55,452 bases of DNA from Candidatus Poribacteria bacterium (GTDB lineage Bacteria; Poribacteria; WGA-4E; WGA-3G), in contig JAJEJA010000033.1 in assembly GCA_022828145.1 (NCBI GenBank), positions 1 to 55,452 of the forward strand. Direction: 5' to 3'. Below, piece by piece: positions 44,081 to 53,131 of the stretch (the stretch's first letter is position 1; every line of letters begins with the position of its first letter). A model generated the notes under the pieces. That model was not told the origin of the DNA, did not search any database, and was given only the letters and a program-made list of their open reading frames with translations. Position numbers and translations under genes: made by a program.

Positions 44081-45907
44081 TCAGTCCGTTGAGACCTGTG
44101 TGTAACCTTTGGGTAAAGGTTTTTCGCCGACGAGTGCTGTCTTAAGAGGACGGACATGTCGGCAGCTACCACGGTGTGTAAAACCGGGACAATCGCAGTT
44201 GATATCAGAACCTACGACCTCTAATGTGTAATACTTGCCTTTCTGTGATGAACTTTCAACATGATACACTGTGCGTTCGGGACCAGAGAGAACCTTTGCT
44301 AAAATACGGATGGCTTCTTCAGAATAAGGACGAATCTGCCGCTTTGTTGCTTCTTTTAAATCTGATGCGTTTTCTTCAAGATAAGCATCACCTGCTTTCT
44401 GAAGCACATCATGCAGTTCAATATCTTCAAAGTCAGAGGTTTCTACAGAAATAGCTTTCATCATTCTCTTTAGTTCGCTGAGGACATCTAATTGCAGTTT
44501 CGCTTCGCTGTCCGACAGTAGTATAGAACCTTCAACGATTGACTCCATCAATGCAGCTTTTGTTTCCAAAACAGTCTTTACAAATGAATCTATTGTCCCG
44601 TTTGCAATCATATAAGTTACATTGACCGTACCTGTCTGCCCGATACGATATGCGCGGTCCTCCGCTTGCCAATGGTTTGCTGGCACCCAATCTAAGTCGT
44701 TGAAGACAACTTGACGTGCTGCCGTAAGATTTATGCCAACACCTGCAATATGCATGTTCGCAACAAAAACTCTGATATTTTCATCGTTTTGAAATTGGTC
44801 CACTCTATCTTGTCTTGCATGTGTAGGGACGTTCCCCGACACATAAACTGCTCTATCCTTGAAATGCTTACGAAAACGTTCCATCGTATTCAGAAACGAT
44901 GTAAAGATAATTACCTTCTCTCCCTGTTCCAGTGCATTTTCAACGAACTTGATGGTATGTTTGCATTTAATAAATGCAATTGCTCTGCGGACTTGGGTTA
45001 CTCTACCCATAGCATTTCCTAAGTCCGTTGCATCTATGGATTCATCCAAGTCTTGTTGATCTTCTGATGTCATTTCAAGTGCCGTTGATGTTTCATCTAA
45101 AACTTCTATCATGTCTACCTTTGAAAAGACTTCTCTGAGAATGTTATTATAATGATCTATCGCATAAGGGTGGAGTTGAACGTCAAACCATGTGCGTACT
45201 TTTGGCGGCAAATCTAAGACTTCATCTTTCGTTCTGCGTAACATGACCCCGTGTAACTGAACGGTGAGTTCTTCAAGATTTGATGCACCATCCGCAACCC
45301 AGCCGAAATCACCTTTATATGCTTCACAGTACCGTTTTGCAAAACTGAGAAAACTCTTGCCGAGAGGATGTGCGAGTAGTTGTAAGAGAGGGAATAGGTC
45401 GCGTGGACGGTTCGTCATCGGAGTTCCGGTCAGTGCGTGTACAACAGGATTGTTTTCTATCGTTTGAACCAGTTTTGCAGCGTTTTGGCTGCGCTGACTC
45501 TGGTGATTCTTGAGGTAGTGTGCCTCATCAAAAACTACGCCTCTCCAGTCATACTCAAGGAGTGTTTCCAAGTTCTTACCCAGGAGTTCATAGTTGATGA
45601 TAACCCAATCATTGTGGTCTTTAATGGGGAGGGGAGCGGGTCCAACGACAACGGGTTCAGCGTTCGGTAAGACAATTTTTATCTCGCGTTCCCAATTGCG
45701 TTTGATAGATGCGGGACAGATAACCAGATAGGGTCCTTCATCTTCGGCTTCGACCATAGCGAGGACTGATTGCCGGGTTTTACCTAACCCCATATCATCC
45801 GCAAGGAGCGCACGTCGGCGACCTAATAAAAAGGCGATCCCTTCTATCTGATGTGTGAATAAACCTTGTGAAATATCTTCCGCACGCTTGATGCTGGCTT
45901 GCTCCAT
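44081..45907 (-). CDS. SNF2-family helicase with C-terminal SWIM zinc finger
   Basis: The 608-residue protein has helicase motif I (LLADDMGLGKTRQSVLA), the DEAH-type Walker B (FDEAHYLKN), LTGTPMTNRP, and in the second lobe IFTSFLNTMERF, GVGINLTAARQVVFNDLDWV and DRAYRIGQT. A C-terminal SWIM finger (CDCPGFTHRGSCRH) is near residue 580. It is an ATP-driven translocase on duplex DNA of the RapA/SNF2-SWIM type, possibly in repair or transcription. It is not next to any restriction gene. AAGGAATAGT is its ribosome site. Confidence 0.92.
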   Translation of the reverse strand: MEQASIKRAEDISQGLFTHQIEGIAFLLGRRRALLADDMGLGKTRQSVLAMVEAEDEGPYLVICPASIKRNWEREIKIVLPNAEPVVVGPAPLPIKDHNDWVIINYELLGKNLETLLEYDWRGVVFDEAHYLKNHQSQRSQNAAKLVQTIENNPVVHALTGTPMTNRPRDLFPLLQLLAHPLGKSFLSFAKRYCEAYKGDFGWVADGASNLEELTVQLHGVMLRRTKDEVLDLPPKVRTWFDVQLHPYAIDHYNNILREVFSKVDMIEVLDETSTALEMTSEDQQDLDESIDATDLGNAMGRVTQVRRAIAFIKCKHTIKFVENALEQGEKVIIFTSFLNTMERFRKHFKDRAVYVSGNVPTHARQDRVDQFQNDENIRVFVANMHIAGVGINLTAARQVVFNDLDWVPANHWQAEDRAYRIGQTGTVNVTYMIANGTIDSFVKTVLETKAALMESIVEGSILLSDSEAKLQLDVLSELKRMMKAISVETSDFEDIELHDVLQKAGDAYLEENASDLKEATKRQIRPYSEEAIRILAKVLSGPERTVYHVESSSQKGKYYTLEVVGSDINCDCPGFTHRGSCRHVRPLKTALVGEKPLPKGYTQVSTD

Positions 45908-45941
45908 ACTATTCCTTGCATTAAAAGGTTAACCAGACACT

Positions 45942-46910
45942 CTATCTATCTACGAGCCAAAAATCACCTTTACTTACTTTAGCAAGCTGCTTCAACATCA
46001 CTGCCCCTGGAAAATCGGGAGCCATGCCTATTGCCATAGCGAAAATTTTGCCATTTCCCTTTGCATGATCACCCACCAATGATAGGTCTGGTCCTGAAAT
46101 ACTTGTTGGAATCCCATCACTGAACAGTACGACGATAGTGGGAGATAATTCTGCTATATCTGTTAGTGCTGTCAACATATCGTGGTCAGTACCCTTTTTA
46201 TGGATTTGCGTCTTAATGTTTGCCAAATATGCTGAGGATGCCTCTACTACCGCATCGGATACATCCGTAAATCCTTTCTGATAGTAGATTAACTCCGTAC
46301 TATATGCAACGATGTTAAAAGTATCGTGGGGATCAAGAAAGGTTAGTGAATCCCGCAGGATGTCAACAACTTTTTTTAGTTTCCTTTCAGGAAGGTCCTG
46401 CATACTGTTGGACAGGTCTACACAGTAGACGATTCTTTGTGGACCCTCTTGTGCTTCAATGAACTTTACTAATCTGCTTTTATTGCGTTCCGGTGCTTTT
46501 TTCTTTTTTGTAATTGGTTGTTCTACGACACGTTGAATACGGGGTGCTTCCGTTATCTCAATAGAGGCAGGTCCAGTGACAATACCATCATTCAAATTCA
46601 CTTTTTTGAAAGGTTCAAACGGTGTCGGTTCTGCAGCGGAAACCACACCTCGATGTGAAGTTGGTTGATTGCTTGTAAGTATTTTCAGATTGGGTTGGCT
46701 CGTGTTTTGGGTAGTCTCGCGACGGATCTGAGTGCGTTTCGGAGGTGTAATCCGTTTCGTCTTCGGTTCCTCAACAGCCGTAAATATCGCATCCATGCTA
46801 TCTGCATGTCTACTTGGTGTCACACTGAACCAGTAAAAGAATCCGATAATACCGATGATGAGGTGTACTGTAACTGAGATAAGTAGAGATGTGCTTGATT
46901 TATATTTCAT
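45942..46910 (-). CDS. TonB-like-anchored von Willebrand A protein
   Basis: The 322-residue product has a membrane helix near residues 8-28 (LLISVTVHLIIGIIGFFYWF), a Thr/Pro/Lys-rich linker and a vWA domain from about residue 158 with MIDAS motif YCVDLSNSM, GTDHDMLTAL and LFSDGIP. It is probably exposed in the periplasm and binds a metal-dependent ligand. The N-terminus resembles the DUF4159 protein at 15625, so both may belong to one envelope apparatus, which is inference. It lies 31 bases after the SNF2 gene's start. Confidence 0.82.
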   Translation of the reverse strand: MKYKSSTSLLISVTVHLIIGIIGFFYWFSVTPSRHADSMDAIFTAVEEPKTKRITPPKRTQIRRETTQNTSQPNLKILTSNQPTSHRGVVSAAEPTPFEPFKKVNLNDGIVTGPASIEITEAPRIQRVVEQPITKKKKAPERNKSRLVKFIEAQEGPQRIVYCVDLSNSMQDLPERKLKKVVDILRDSLTFLDPHDTFNIVAYSTELIYYQKGFTDVSDAVVEASSAYLANIKTQIHKKGTDHDMLTALTDIAELSPTIVVLFSDGIPTSISGPDLSLVGDHAKGNGKIFAMAIGMAPDFPGAVMLKQLAKVSKGDFWLVDR

Positions 46911-46925
46911 CTGTTTCCTGTAAAA

Positions 46926-47801
46926 CTATAACAATCCAGTTTCAGCAAGCGTATTTCGGAGGGATTCAAGGTTTTTCGGTTCCATCGGGGCAAGTGGAAG
47001 ACGGACTTTTCCGTTGAGCTTACCCATTAGGTTTAATGCCGTTTTAGCGGGGATGGGATTTGTCTCTATAAATAGGTTCACTGCTAACGGTAAAGTCTTA
47101 TAGTGTAGTTTTTGTGCCAGTTCAAGATTACCTGTATTGAAAGCATTACACATGTCCGCGATATCTGCAGGAGCGATGTTTGCAACGACTGATATGACTC
47201 CTTTACCACCCACTGCCATGATCGGTAAAGTGTTGACATCATCACCTGAGAGCACAACGAAATCATCGGGACATAAGCTTACCACTTCGCTTGCACGTTT
47301 GAGTTCACCTGTTGCCTCTTTTAGCGCAACGATGTTTGGGTGTTCGGCAAGTCGTGCAATCGTTGGTGAGAGAATGTCAGTTCCACATCTGCCAGGAACG
47401 TTATAGACAACAATTGGGATGTCAACGGAGTCTGCGATTTTCATATAGTGCGCGTATAATCCCTCCTGTGTCGGCTTATTATAATATGGGGTGACTATCA
47501 GTGCAGCGTCTGCGCCTGCAGCTTTTGCATGTTGCGTTGCGCGTAAGGTTCGTGTCGTTGAATTTGATCCTGTACCCGCAATTACAGGTTTGCGTCCGTT
47601 TATTTCTTCAACAGTAATTTCTATGACCCGATCATGTTCAACTTCAGAGAGCGCGGGGGATTCACCTGTTGTTCCACACGGAACGATGCCGTGTGTGCCG
47701 CCTTCAATCTGAAACTGAATCAGTTCCTTGAGTTTCGCTTCATCTAACGAATCATCGTCCTTAAAGGGTGTGACGAGTGCAACAAAAGATCCCTCAAACA
47801 T
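46926..47801 (-). CDS. dapA: 4-hydroxy-tetrahydrodipicolinate synthase
   Basis: The 291-residue enzyme has the DapA signatures GTTGESPALSEVEHDRVIEI, IAGTGSNSTTRTL, VTPYYNKPTQEGLYAHY with the catalytic Tyr, VVYNVPGRCG and LKEATGE with the Schiff-base Lys. It condenses pyruvate and aspartate semialdehyde, the first step of the lysine branch. I chose ATG 47801 for its GGAGGG site; the frame runs 17 codons further. dapF lies 67 bases upstream and the vWA gene 15 bases downstream. Confidence 0.96.
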   Translation of the reverse strand: MFEGSFVALVTPFKDDDSLDEAKLKELIQFQIEGGTHGIVPCGTTGESPALSEVEHDRVIEITVEEINGRKPVIAGTGSNSTTRTLRATQHAKAAGADAALIVTPYYNKPTQEGLYAHYMKIADSVDIPIVVYNVPGRCGTDILSPTIARLAEHPNIVALKEATGELKRASEVVSLCPDDFVVLSGDDVNTLPIMAVGGKGVISVVANIAPADIADMCNAFNTGNLELAQKLHYKTLPLAVNLFIETNPIPAKTALNLMGKLNGKVRLPLAPMEPKNLESLRNTLAETGLL

Positions 47802-47868
47802 ATAATTCCCTCCATCAAGATTGTATGTTGACAAGAATGTCCGTTTAATCAATGTCTACAATTAGTAC

Positions 47869-48702
47869 TTAATACTGCCACGCTTCCGGTGTGAGTTCAC
47901 CAACAAATATCACGCGAGCATCACCCTCAAGATAGACGTTTTTTGCCGTATTATCTTCTAATTCAAAATGGATCTTTAGAATAACGCCACTTGCTGTTTT
48001 TACAGAGACAGGAGATTGGACTTTCCCTAATTTTGCTGAAACAATTGCTGATGCAATTGAACCGGTACCACAAGCCAACGTTTCATTTTCAACCCCCCGT
48101 TCATAGGTACGTATCTCAATCATTTCTTGTGAGTGAATGTTAATGAAATTTGCATTTGTCCCAGCAGGTTTAAAGTCGTTGTGATAACGTGTTTGCTGCC
48201 CAAGGTCAAACACATCAGTGCTTTCTAAATCGTCAACAAAGAAAACGACGTGTGGAACACCGCTATTTGCAAAACCCACGGTATGCACACCATCTTCTAA
48301 AGTCAATGGGACATTTATCCGAATGTCCGTTGGGTCGCTCATACCCACTTTAACGTTGTCACCGACTACTTCTGCTTCATAAATTCCTGCATTCGTCAGG
48401 AAACGCATCTTTTCTGATACGATCCCGTTAAGGTAAGCGAATTTTGAGATACATCTTGCACCATTACCACATGTTTCTACTTCACCGCCATCCGCGTTGA
48501 AATAGCGCATTCTGAAGTTAACATCGTCTGCCGACTCTACAAGGAGAATGCCATCAGCACCGACTGACATCCTCCGTTGGCAAATCTTTGTAACGAATGA
48601 CATGAAGTCCGATTCTGTGCTATCAACGACTTTATTGAGGTTGTTGATGATAACGAAGTCGTTCCCTGCACCACTGAGTTTCATAAAAGGTATTTTATTC
48701 AT
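47869..48702 (-). CDS. dapF: Diaminopimelate epimerase
   Basis: The 277-residue enzyme has the N-terminal MKLSGAGNDFVIINN, the first catalytic Cys in VETCGNGARCISKFAYLNG and the second in ENETLACGTGSIASAIVSA, with PHVVFFVDD and GTNANFINIH between. It converts LL- to meso-diaminopimelate for lysine and peptidoglycan. dapA is 67 bases downstream on the same strand. The ribosome site AAGGA lies before the ATG. Confidence 0.96.
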   Translation of the reverse strand: MNKIPFMKLSGAGNDFVIINNLNKVVDSTESDFMSFVTKICQRRMSVGADGILLVESADDVNFRMRYFNADGGEVETCGNGARCISKFAYLNGIVSEKMRFLTNAGIYEAEVVGDNVKVGMSDPTDIRINVPLTLEDGVHTVGFANSGVPHVVFFVDDLESTDVFDLGQQTRYHNDFKPAGTNANFINIHSQEMIEIRTYERGVENETLACGTGSIASAIVSAKLGKVQSPVSVKTASGVILKIHFELEDNTAKNVYLEGDARVIFVGELTPEAWQY

Positions 48703-48767
48703 ACGAAGTCCTTGAAAATTTTATCTACATAGATGATAAAATCTAATACAAATTAAGTCAATTAAAT

Positions 48768-49793
48768 TCAATTGAGAATAGGGTCATAAGTAAAATTGTC
48801 CTTATGTTCTTCAGCACGGTACGCATGCTGTCGCAGTTCTTCCACGATACTTAACACGCCATCATAACTATCGCATGTTACAAGTCGAGTGCGAAACGGT
48901 TTGACATGAGGAATGCCTTTAAAATAGTTCGTATAATGTCTACGCATCTCAAGTAACCCCAGTTTCAAACCCTTCCACTTAATAGAAAAGTCCAAGTGTT
49001 TTCTATAGACAGCGATACGTTCATCAATTGTAGGTGCGGGGAGTAGTTCACCTATAGCAAAGTAATGTTTTATTTCATTGAAAATCCATGGATTTCCAAT
49101 TGCTGCCCGTCCAATCATGATACCATCTACACCATATTGTTGACGCATTCTCTCTGCCTTTTGTGGACTATCTACATCACCGTTGCCAAAGACAGGTATA
49201 TTCATGCGTGGGTTGTCTTTGATCTTTCCGATGAGTGTCCAGTCAGCATCACCTTTATACATCTGTTTTCGTGTTCTACCATGGATTGCAATTGCACGGA
49301 TACCGACATCTTGGAGCCGTTCTGCAACTTCAACGATGTATTTCGTGTTATCGTCCCAGCCTAAACGTGTCTTTACTGTGACGGGTAACGTAGTGGCTTT
49401 CACCATTTCAGCAGTCATCTTGACCATTTTGGGTATATCTTGTAGAATCCCTGCGCCTGCGCCTTTACACGTCACCTTTTTCACTGGACATCCATAGTTA
49501 ATGTCAATAATGTCTGGCTGAACACGTTCAGTGATTTCAACTGATTCTCGCATGACTTCAATATTATGTCCAAATATCTGAATACCAATCGGTTTTTCGT
49601 ATTCAAAGATGTCCAATTTCGCAACGCTTCTTGCAGCGTCCCGGATGAGTGCTTCAGAGGAGATGAATTCTGTATACATAAGGTCTGCGCCGTTCTCTTT
49701 GCAGACAACGCGAAAAGGTGGATCACTGACATCTTCCATAGGTGCCAGTAGCAGTGGGAAATTTGGAATGTTTAGATTTCCTATTTTTAACAT
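48768..49793 (-). CDS. dusB: tRNA-dihydrouridine synthase (DusB-like)
   Basis: The 341-residue flavoenzyme opens LLAPMEDVSDPPFRVVCKE, has YTEFISSEAL, INYGCPVKKVTCKGAGAGIL with the catalytic Cys, VTVKTRLGWDDN and VDGIMIGRAAIGNPWIF. It reduces uridine in the D loop of tRNA with NADPH and FMN. It follows the HicB-like gene on the same strand and may share its promoter at 50117; dapF is 65 bases downstream. Confidence 0.93.
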   Translation of the reverse strand: MLKIGNLNIPNFPLLLAPMEDVSDPPFRVVCKENGADLMYTEFISSEALIRDAARSVAKLDIFEYEKPIGIQIFGHNIEVMRESVEITERVQPDIIDINYGCPVKKVTCKGAGAGILQDIPKMVKMTAEMVKATTLPVTVKTRLGWDDNTKYIVEVAERLQDVGIRAIAIHGRTRKQMYKGDADWTLIGKIKDNPRMNIPVFGNGDVDSPQKAERMRQQYGVDGIMIGRAAIGNPWIFNEIKHYFAIGELLPAPTIDERIAVYRKHLDFSIKWKGLKLGLLEMRRHYTNYFKGIPHVKPFRTRLVTCDSYDGVLSIVEELRQHAYRAEEHKDNFTYDPILN

Positions 49794-49819
49794 AGTGGAT
49801 TATCTAAAAGATCCAGAAC

Positions 49820-50080
49820 TTAGAAGGATATTTTGTCAAGTTTGCCTGCTTTGATATCTTCTTCTAACTGCTTATCCCATGCTTTCCAATCTGCCTCCAA
49901 AGTTTCATAAAGTGTGTGCTCAAGCGATTTCAAAAGTGCATCTATCGTGGTATCTTGACACTTCACCTTAGGATGTTCCTCTATCCATCCGATCCAACCA
50001 TCCCCGTTTTCTTGGATGTTAGCAGTATAGGTTGTTTCGTATTCCCTATCATGTATCTTAAAGGACTGTATTTTTTCCAT
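49820..50080 (-). CDS. HicB-like small protein, no HicA partner seen
   Basis: The 86-residue product has the HicB-like beta-hairpin pattern (GDGWIGWIEEHPKVKCQDTT, then LLKSLEHTLYE) with a charged C-terminal helix instead of a DNA-binding domain. In toxin-antitoxin pairs HicB neutralises HicA, but no HicA frame is beside it, so it may be an orphan or have another function. A consensus promoter lies upstream at 50117-50145. Confidence 0.65.
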   Translation of the reverse strand: MEKIQSFKIHDREYETTYTANIQENGDGWIGWIEEHPKVKCQDTTIDALLKSLEHTLYETLEADWKAWDKQLEEDIKAGKLDKISF

Positions 50081-50116
50081 GAATGACTCCTTGTGTATAA
50101 TTTTAGATTAGATTTT

Positions 50117-50145
50117 ATTATACCTTACAATAGTGCCATTGTCAA
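50117..50145 (-). promoter_or_regulatory. Consensus sigma70 promoter for the HicB-like gene
   Basis: On the minus strand TTGACA (50140-50145) and TATAAT (50117-50122) match consensus exactly with 17-base spacing. It is the strongest promoter seen in the window, 37 bases before the HicB-like start. Confidence 0.85.
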
Positions 50146-50184
50146 GGTATTCAGACAGCACCCAGACAGCAAAGCAGCAACTGC

Positions 50185-51264
50185 TTAAGCTTCTCGGTTC
50201 AAAGGATGTTCACGGTTTGCAATGGGGAAGGGAACTCGTTGGCCTGAAAGTTGTGATTCATAAGCACCCAAAATCATCTCCAATGCAGCGACTGCATCCT
50301 CAGCTGCGGAGATAGGTTTTCTGTCGTTCTCTATCGCATCAATCAGATCAAGAATCGCCAGTTCATTGCCTTTGAAAAAGGGGGTATCGTCAAGATCAAT
50401 CGCTTCCCACTGCTGGTCAGCATTTGAGGGTACGATAACAGGATATGGATAAACCATGAGCCTATTCGCCACATCACCACGCAAAGAAAAAGTGCCTTCA
50501 CTACCAACAATCTCCATACCGTATCTACCTGCACCACCTTGATCGCGTCTCGTTTGGAAGAAGCCCGAAACCCCGTTCTTGAAAGCAAAATAACTATTTA
50601 TGCAGTCTCCTGCCACGGGACCAACGGGTTCAGTCGGTTCGCTGTCATCACCATAAGCTACCTCTTTACCGTCAATGGTAACATGGGATTGCATCCACTC
50701 AACATCACCTACGAAAAAGCGCATCATATTGAACAGATGTGTCCCAAGGACGATCATATCCTCACCGCCACCACGTCTGTCCTGTTTACCACTGGCATAG
50801 ATGGCATGCACTGTACCAATCTTACCATCGTTGAGCATCTGCTTAATTGTGTGCGTTGCTGGTAAATAGACTGCTTGGTGTGCTACGGCGACTTTTAATC
50901 CGTTCCGTTTTGCTGTCTCAACGATTCTGTCTCCCTCAGCAAGAGAACCTGTCATCGGTTTTTCGCAGTAGACACTACAACCCGCTTCGAGACAAGCGGT
51001 TACCATATCAAGATGTTCTGTCACCCAACGGGGACAAACACTCACTATATCTAAAGATTCTTTATCTAACATATCACGGTAATCTGTGTAGCTGCGTTTT
51101 GCTCCCGCTTCTTCCACTGCTTTTGCCCTTCCAGATTCATCAGGGTCCGAGATGGCGATGAATTCTACGTTTTCTATATTCTGGTATGCAGTATGTAATC
51201 CGTGTCCATAGTTACCAGCACCAGTATGGCCAATTGCTGCTACACGATAAATCTTCTGATTCAT
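50185..51264 (-). CDS. Gfo/Idh/MocA family oxidoreductase
   Basis: The 359-residue product has an N-terminal Rossmann region (YRVAAIGHTGAGNYGHGLHT; the usual GxGxxG is changed to GHTGAGN), then YCEKPMTGSL as the EKP motif and the C-terminal sheet with GVSGFFQTRRDQGGAG. It is a NAD(P)-dependent dehydrogenase of sugars or related compounds. It differs from the IolG-like enzyme at 26870 in the middle domain and substrate loops. It stands alone; AAGGTGG is before the ATG. Confidence 0.85.
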   Translation of the reverse strand: MNQKIYRVAAIGHTGAGNYGHGLHTAYQNIENVEFIAISDPDESGRAKAVEEAGAKRSYTDYRDMLDKESLDIVSVCPRWVTEHLDMVTACLEAGCSVYCEKPMTGSLAEGDRIVETAKRNGLKVAVAHQAVYLPATHTIKQMLNDGKIGTVHAIYASGKQDRRGGGEDMIVLGTHLFNMMRFFVGDVEWMQSHVTIDGKEVAYGDDSEPTEPVGPVAGDCINSYFAFKNGVSGFFQTRRDQGGAGRYGMEIVGSEGTFSLRGDVANRLMVYPYPVIVPSNADQQWEAIDLDDTPFFKGNELAILDLIDAIENDRKPISAAEDAVAALEMILGAYESQLSGQRVPFPIANREHPLNREA

Positions 51265-51310
51265 GTTTTTACCACCTTATAATAGGGATTAATCTAACAT
51301 TGAAAATGTG

Positions 51311-52657
51311 TTATCTAAATATCAGGTAAATGAGGAAAATCAGAACGGGAATTGAAGTTATCAACACTTTTACTTCAAGCAAACACTTCCTATATCTATC
51401 AACGGATTTTTTGCCTTCATCAGTTCTATTCAGAAACGATAACCTTCGTTCAAGAGATGGATGGGTTTCAAATAATTCAAGTATAAAACGGATAGGTTTA
51501 GGTAACGAGCTAAAACCACTGAGATTCTCTAATGCAGACTTAAACGCTTGCTGGTTATTTGTTAGATCAACGGCGTACAAATCGGCTTGATGTTCAAAAC
51601 GACGCGATAAGAAATTATAGAGAACCTTAAAATATAACACAAAAAAGAGTATGGAAATAATGGATAAGAGAATAGGAAATCCTGTAAGAGGTTCCTTGAG
51701 GGGTTCCATTACTAATCCATAGAAGATAACCGAGCTTAATAGATAACCGAGTACGAGTAGCGTAGAGATAAGCAGGTGTTTATGACGTATGTGACCAATC
51801 TCATGCGCTACGATTGTCTCAATTTGTTCATCAGGGAAATTGTGCAAGAGTGTATCCGTTATAAAGACTTTACGGTTGCGTGGAATTATCCCCGCAACAG
51901 CGGCATTCGCGATAGAGAGACTACCCGTTTGCCATACGCCGATATCCTTGTATTTCATACCACTCCGTTCTGTCAGACGTTGTAGTTTCAGCTTTAATTC
52001 TGCGTCTGTTAGTGGCTCTGTCTTCCAGAGAAACTGCATCAATAAAGGTGCAAAGACGAATGGGAGCAAAATCAGTGGCAGTAAAAGCCCCAAACCGACA
52101 TAAGCGGCTATCTGTTCGGGAAATAGGTGTGTGAAGTCCTGAACAGCACTAACAAATAACATCGGAAACAGTGGTAGGAGCAACATTCTAAAATTGAATC
52201 CAAGATATTCCCACGACTGTTCCAAACTTTTTCGTAATCCATACATGACAAAACGGATCCCATATCTCGTGTGGGTCGGAAAGTGTTTGATGAAGTGTAG
52301 TCCATCATACATGACGAAACGTATACCCAGCAAGCTCACAAAAAATGGTATAAAAGGAAGAATCTCGCGTGAATGATGAACAGGTTCTAAGAAAGCAAAC
52401 TGTTCATTAACGAAATCTGGAAGGTGCAATAGATATAGCGTGCAGACCAAACCTATTAGACTCAACACTTCAAAAACAATGGTAACACGTAATTTTGCCC
52501 ATCTCCGCGTGAGATAGGCAAGTAAAATAGGTACAAATGTGATTATACATACCCAAAAGAATATGACTGTATAATTGACTTCTGTGTCTAATTCGGTAGG
52601 TTCATAGCGAATTAGAAAAAAGAGTCCGGCAATTAAAATGATACTGGTTTGTGCCAT
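51311..52657 (-). CDS. M48 family (Ste24/HtpX-like) membrane metallopeptidase
   Basis: The 448-residue protein has several membrane segments flanking a zinc protease domain: VAHEIGHIRHKH near residue 285 provides the HExxH site and FEHQADLYAVD near 352 the third ligand. It resembles Ste24/HtpX peptidases, which degrade misfolded membrane proteins or process C-terminal CAAX-like ends. The last helix is at the C-terminus. No stress regulator is adjacent. Confidence 0.88.
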   Translation of the reverse strand: MAQTSIILIAGLFFLIRYEPTELDTEVNYTVIFFWVCIITFVPILLAYLTRRWAKLRVTIVFEVLSLIGLVCTLYLLHLPDFVNEQFAFLEPVHHSREILPFIPFFVSLLGIRFVMYDGLHFIKHFPTHTRYGIRFVMYGLRKSLEQSWEYLGFNFRMLLLPLFPMLFVSAVQDFTHLFPEQIAAYVGLGLLLPLILLPFVFAPLLMQFLWKTEPLTDAELKLKLQRLTERSGMKYKDIGVWQTGSLSIANAAVAGIIPRNRKVFITDTLLHNFPDEQIETIVAHEIGHIRHKHLLISTLLVLGYLLSSVIFYGLVMEPLKEPLTGFPILLSIISILFFVLYFKVLYNFLSRRFEHQADLYAVDLTNNQQAFKSALENLSGFSSLPKPIRFILELFETHPSLERRLSFLNRTDEGKKSVDRYRKCLLEVKVLITSIPVLIFLIYLIFR

Positions 52658-52700
52658 TACATTCTATCTGGATTAACGCGTGAATTACGCGTTTGTTTCC

Positions 52701-52988
52701 TCACTCAGAAAGTTCGTTTGCATGTTCTGCGAATTTTATGTCTAATTCTGTTATCCCATCCGCATCGTGTGTCATCATATCAATTGTCACACGATTGTAC
52801 ACATTGAACCATTCTGGGTGATGATTCATAGATTCGGCAATCAACGCAAGTTGTGTCATAAATCCGAAAGCAGCAACGAAGTTCTCAAATTTGAACTCTT
52901 TATGGAGTTTACCATTTTTTACAGACCAACCGTCAAGTTCTTCCAAGTTGTTCTGAATCTCAGTGTCAGTTAGTTTTTTGCGTGCCAT
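52701..52988 (-). CDS. phhB: 4a-hydroxytetrahydrobiopterin dehydratase
   Basis: The 95-residue product has the family motif around [20 protein letters not shown], preceded by [17 protein letters not shown] and followed by [16 protein letters not shown]. The HHPEW motif supplies the catalytic His pair. It dehydrates pterin-4a-carbinolamine to recycle tetrahydrobiopterin or pterin cofactors; a pterin-dependent hydroxylase is not in the window. ATG 52988 has AGGAGG, which is at the end of a copy of the small intergenic repeat; the frame runs 6 codons further. Confidence 0.92.
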   Translation of the reverse strand: MARKKLTDTEIQNNLEELDGWSVKNGKLHKEFKFENFVAAFGFMTQLALIAESMNHHPEWFNVYNRVTIDMMTHDADGITELDIKFAEHANELSE

Positions 52989-52997
52989 CAATGTCCT

Positions 52998-53028
52998 CCT
53001 ATACACCTTTCGCCCTACTGGTGCTTGT
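52998..53028 (-). repeat. Single copy of the small intergenic repeat before phhB
   Basis: Read on the minus strand, AAGCACCAGTAGGGCGAAAG followed by GTGTATAGGA matches the family at 13802-14045. The end of this copy runs into the AGGAGG that serves the phhB start. The 103 bases 53029-53131 hold no other feature. Confidence 0.7.
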
Positions 53029-53131
53029 TTTTGGATAATGCATACCTCTTTCTTGTATGTGTTATGAAAATCGGCTTAAACCCAGGTTCTACTGGATTCA
53101 AACCGATTTAGAGAAACTCCGAAATTTATGT

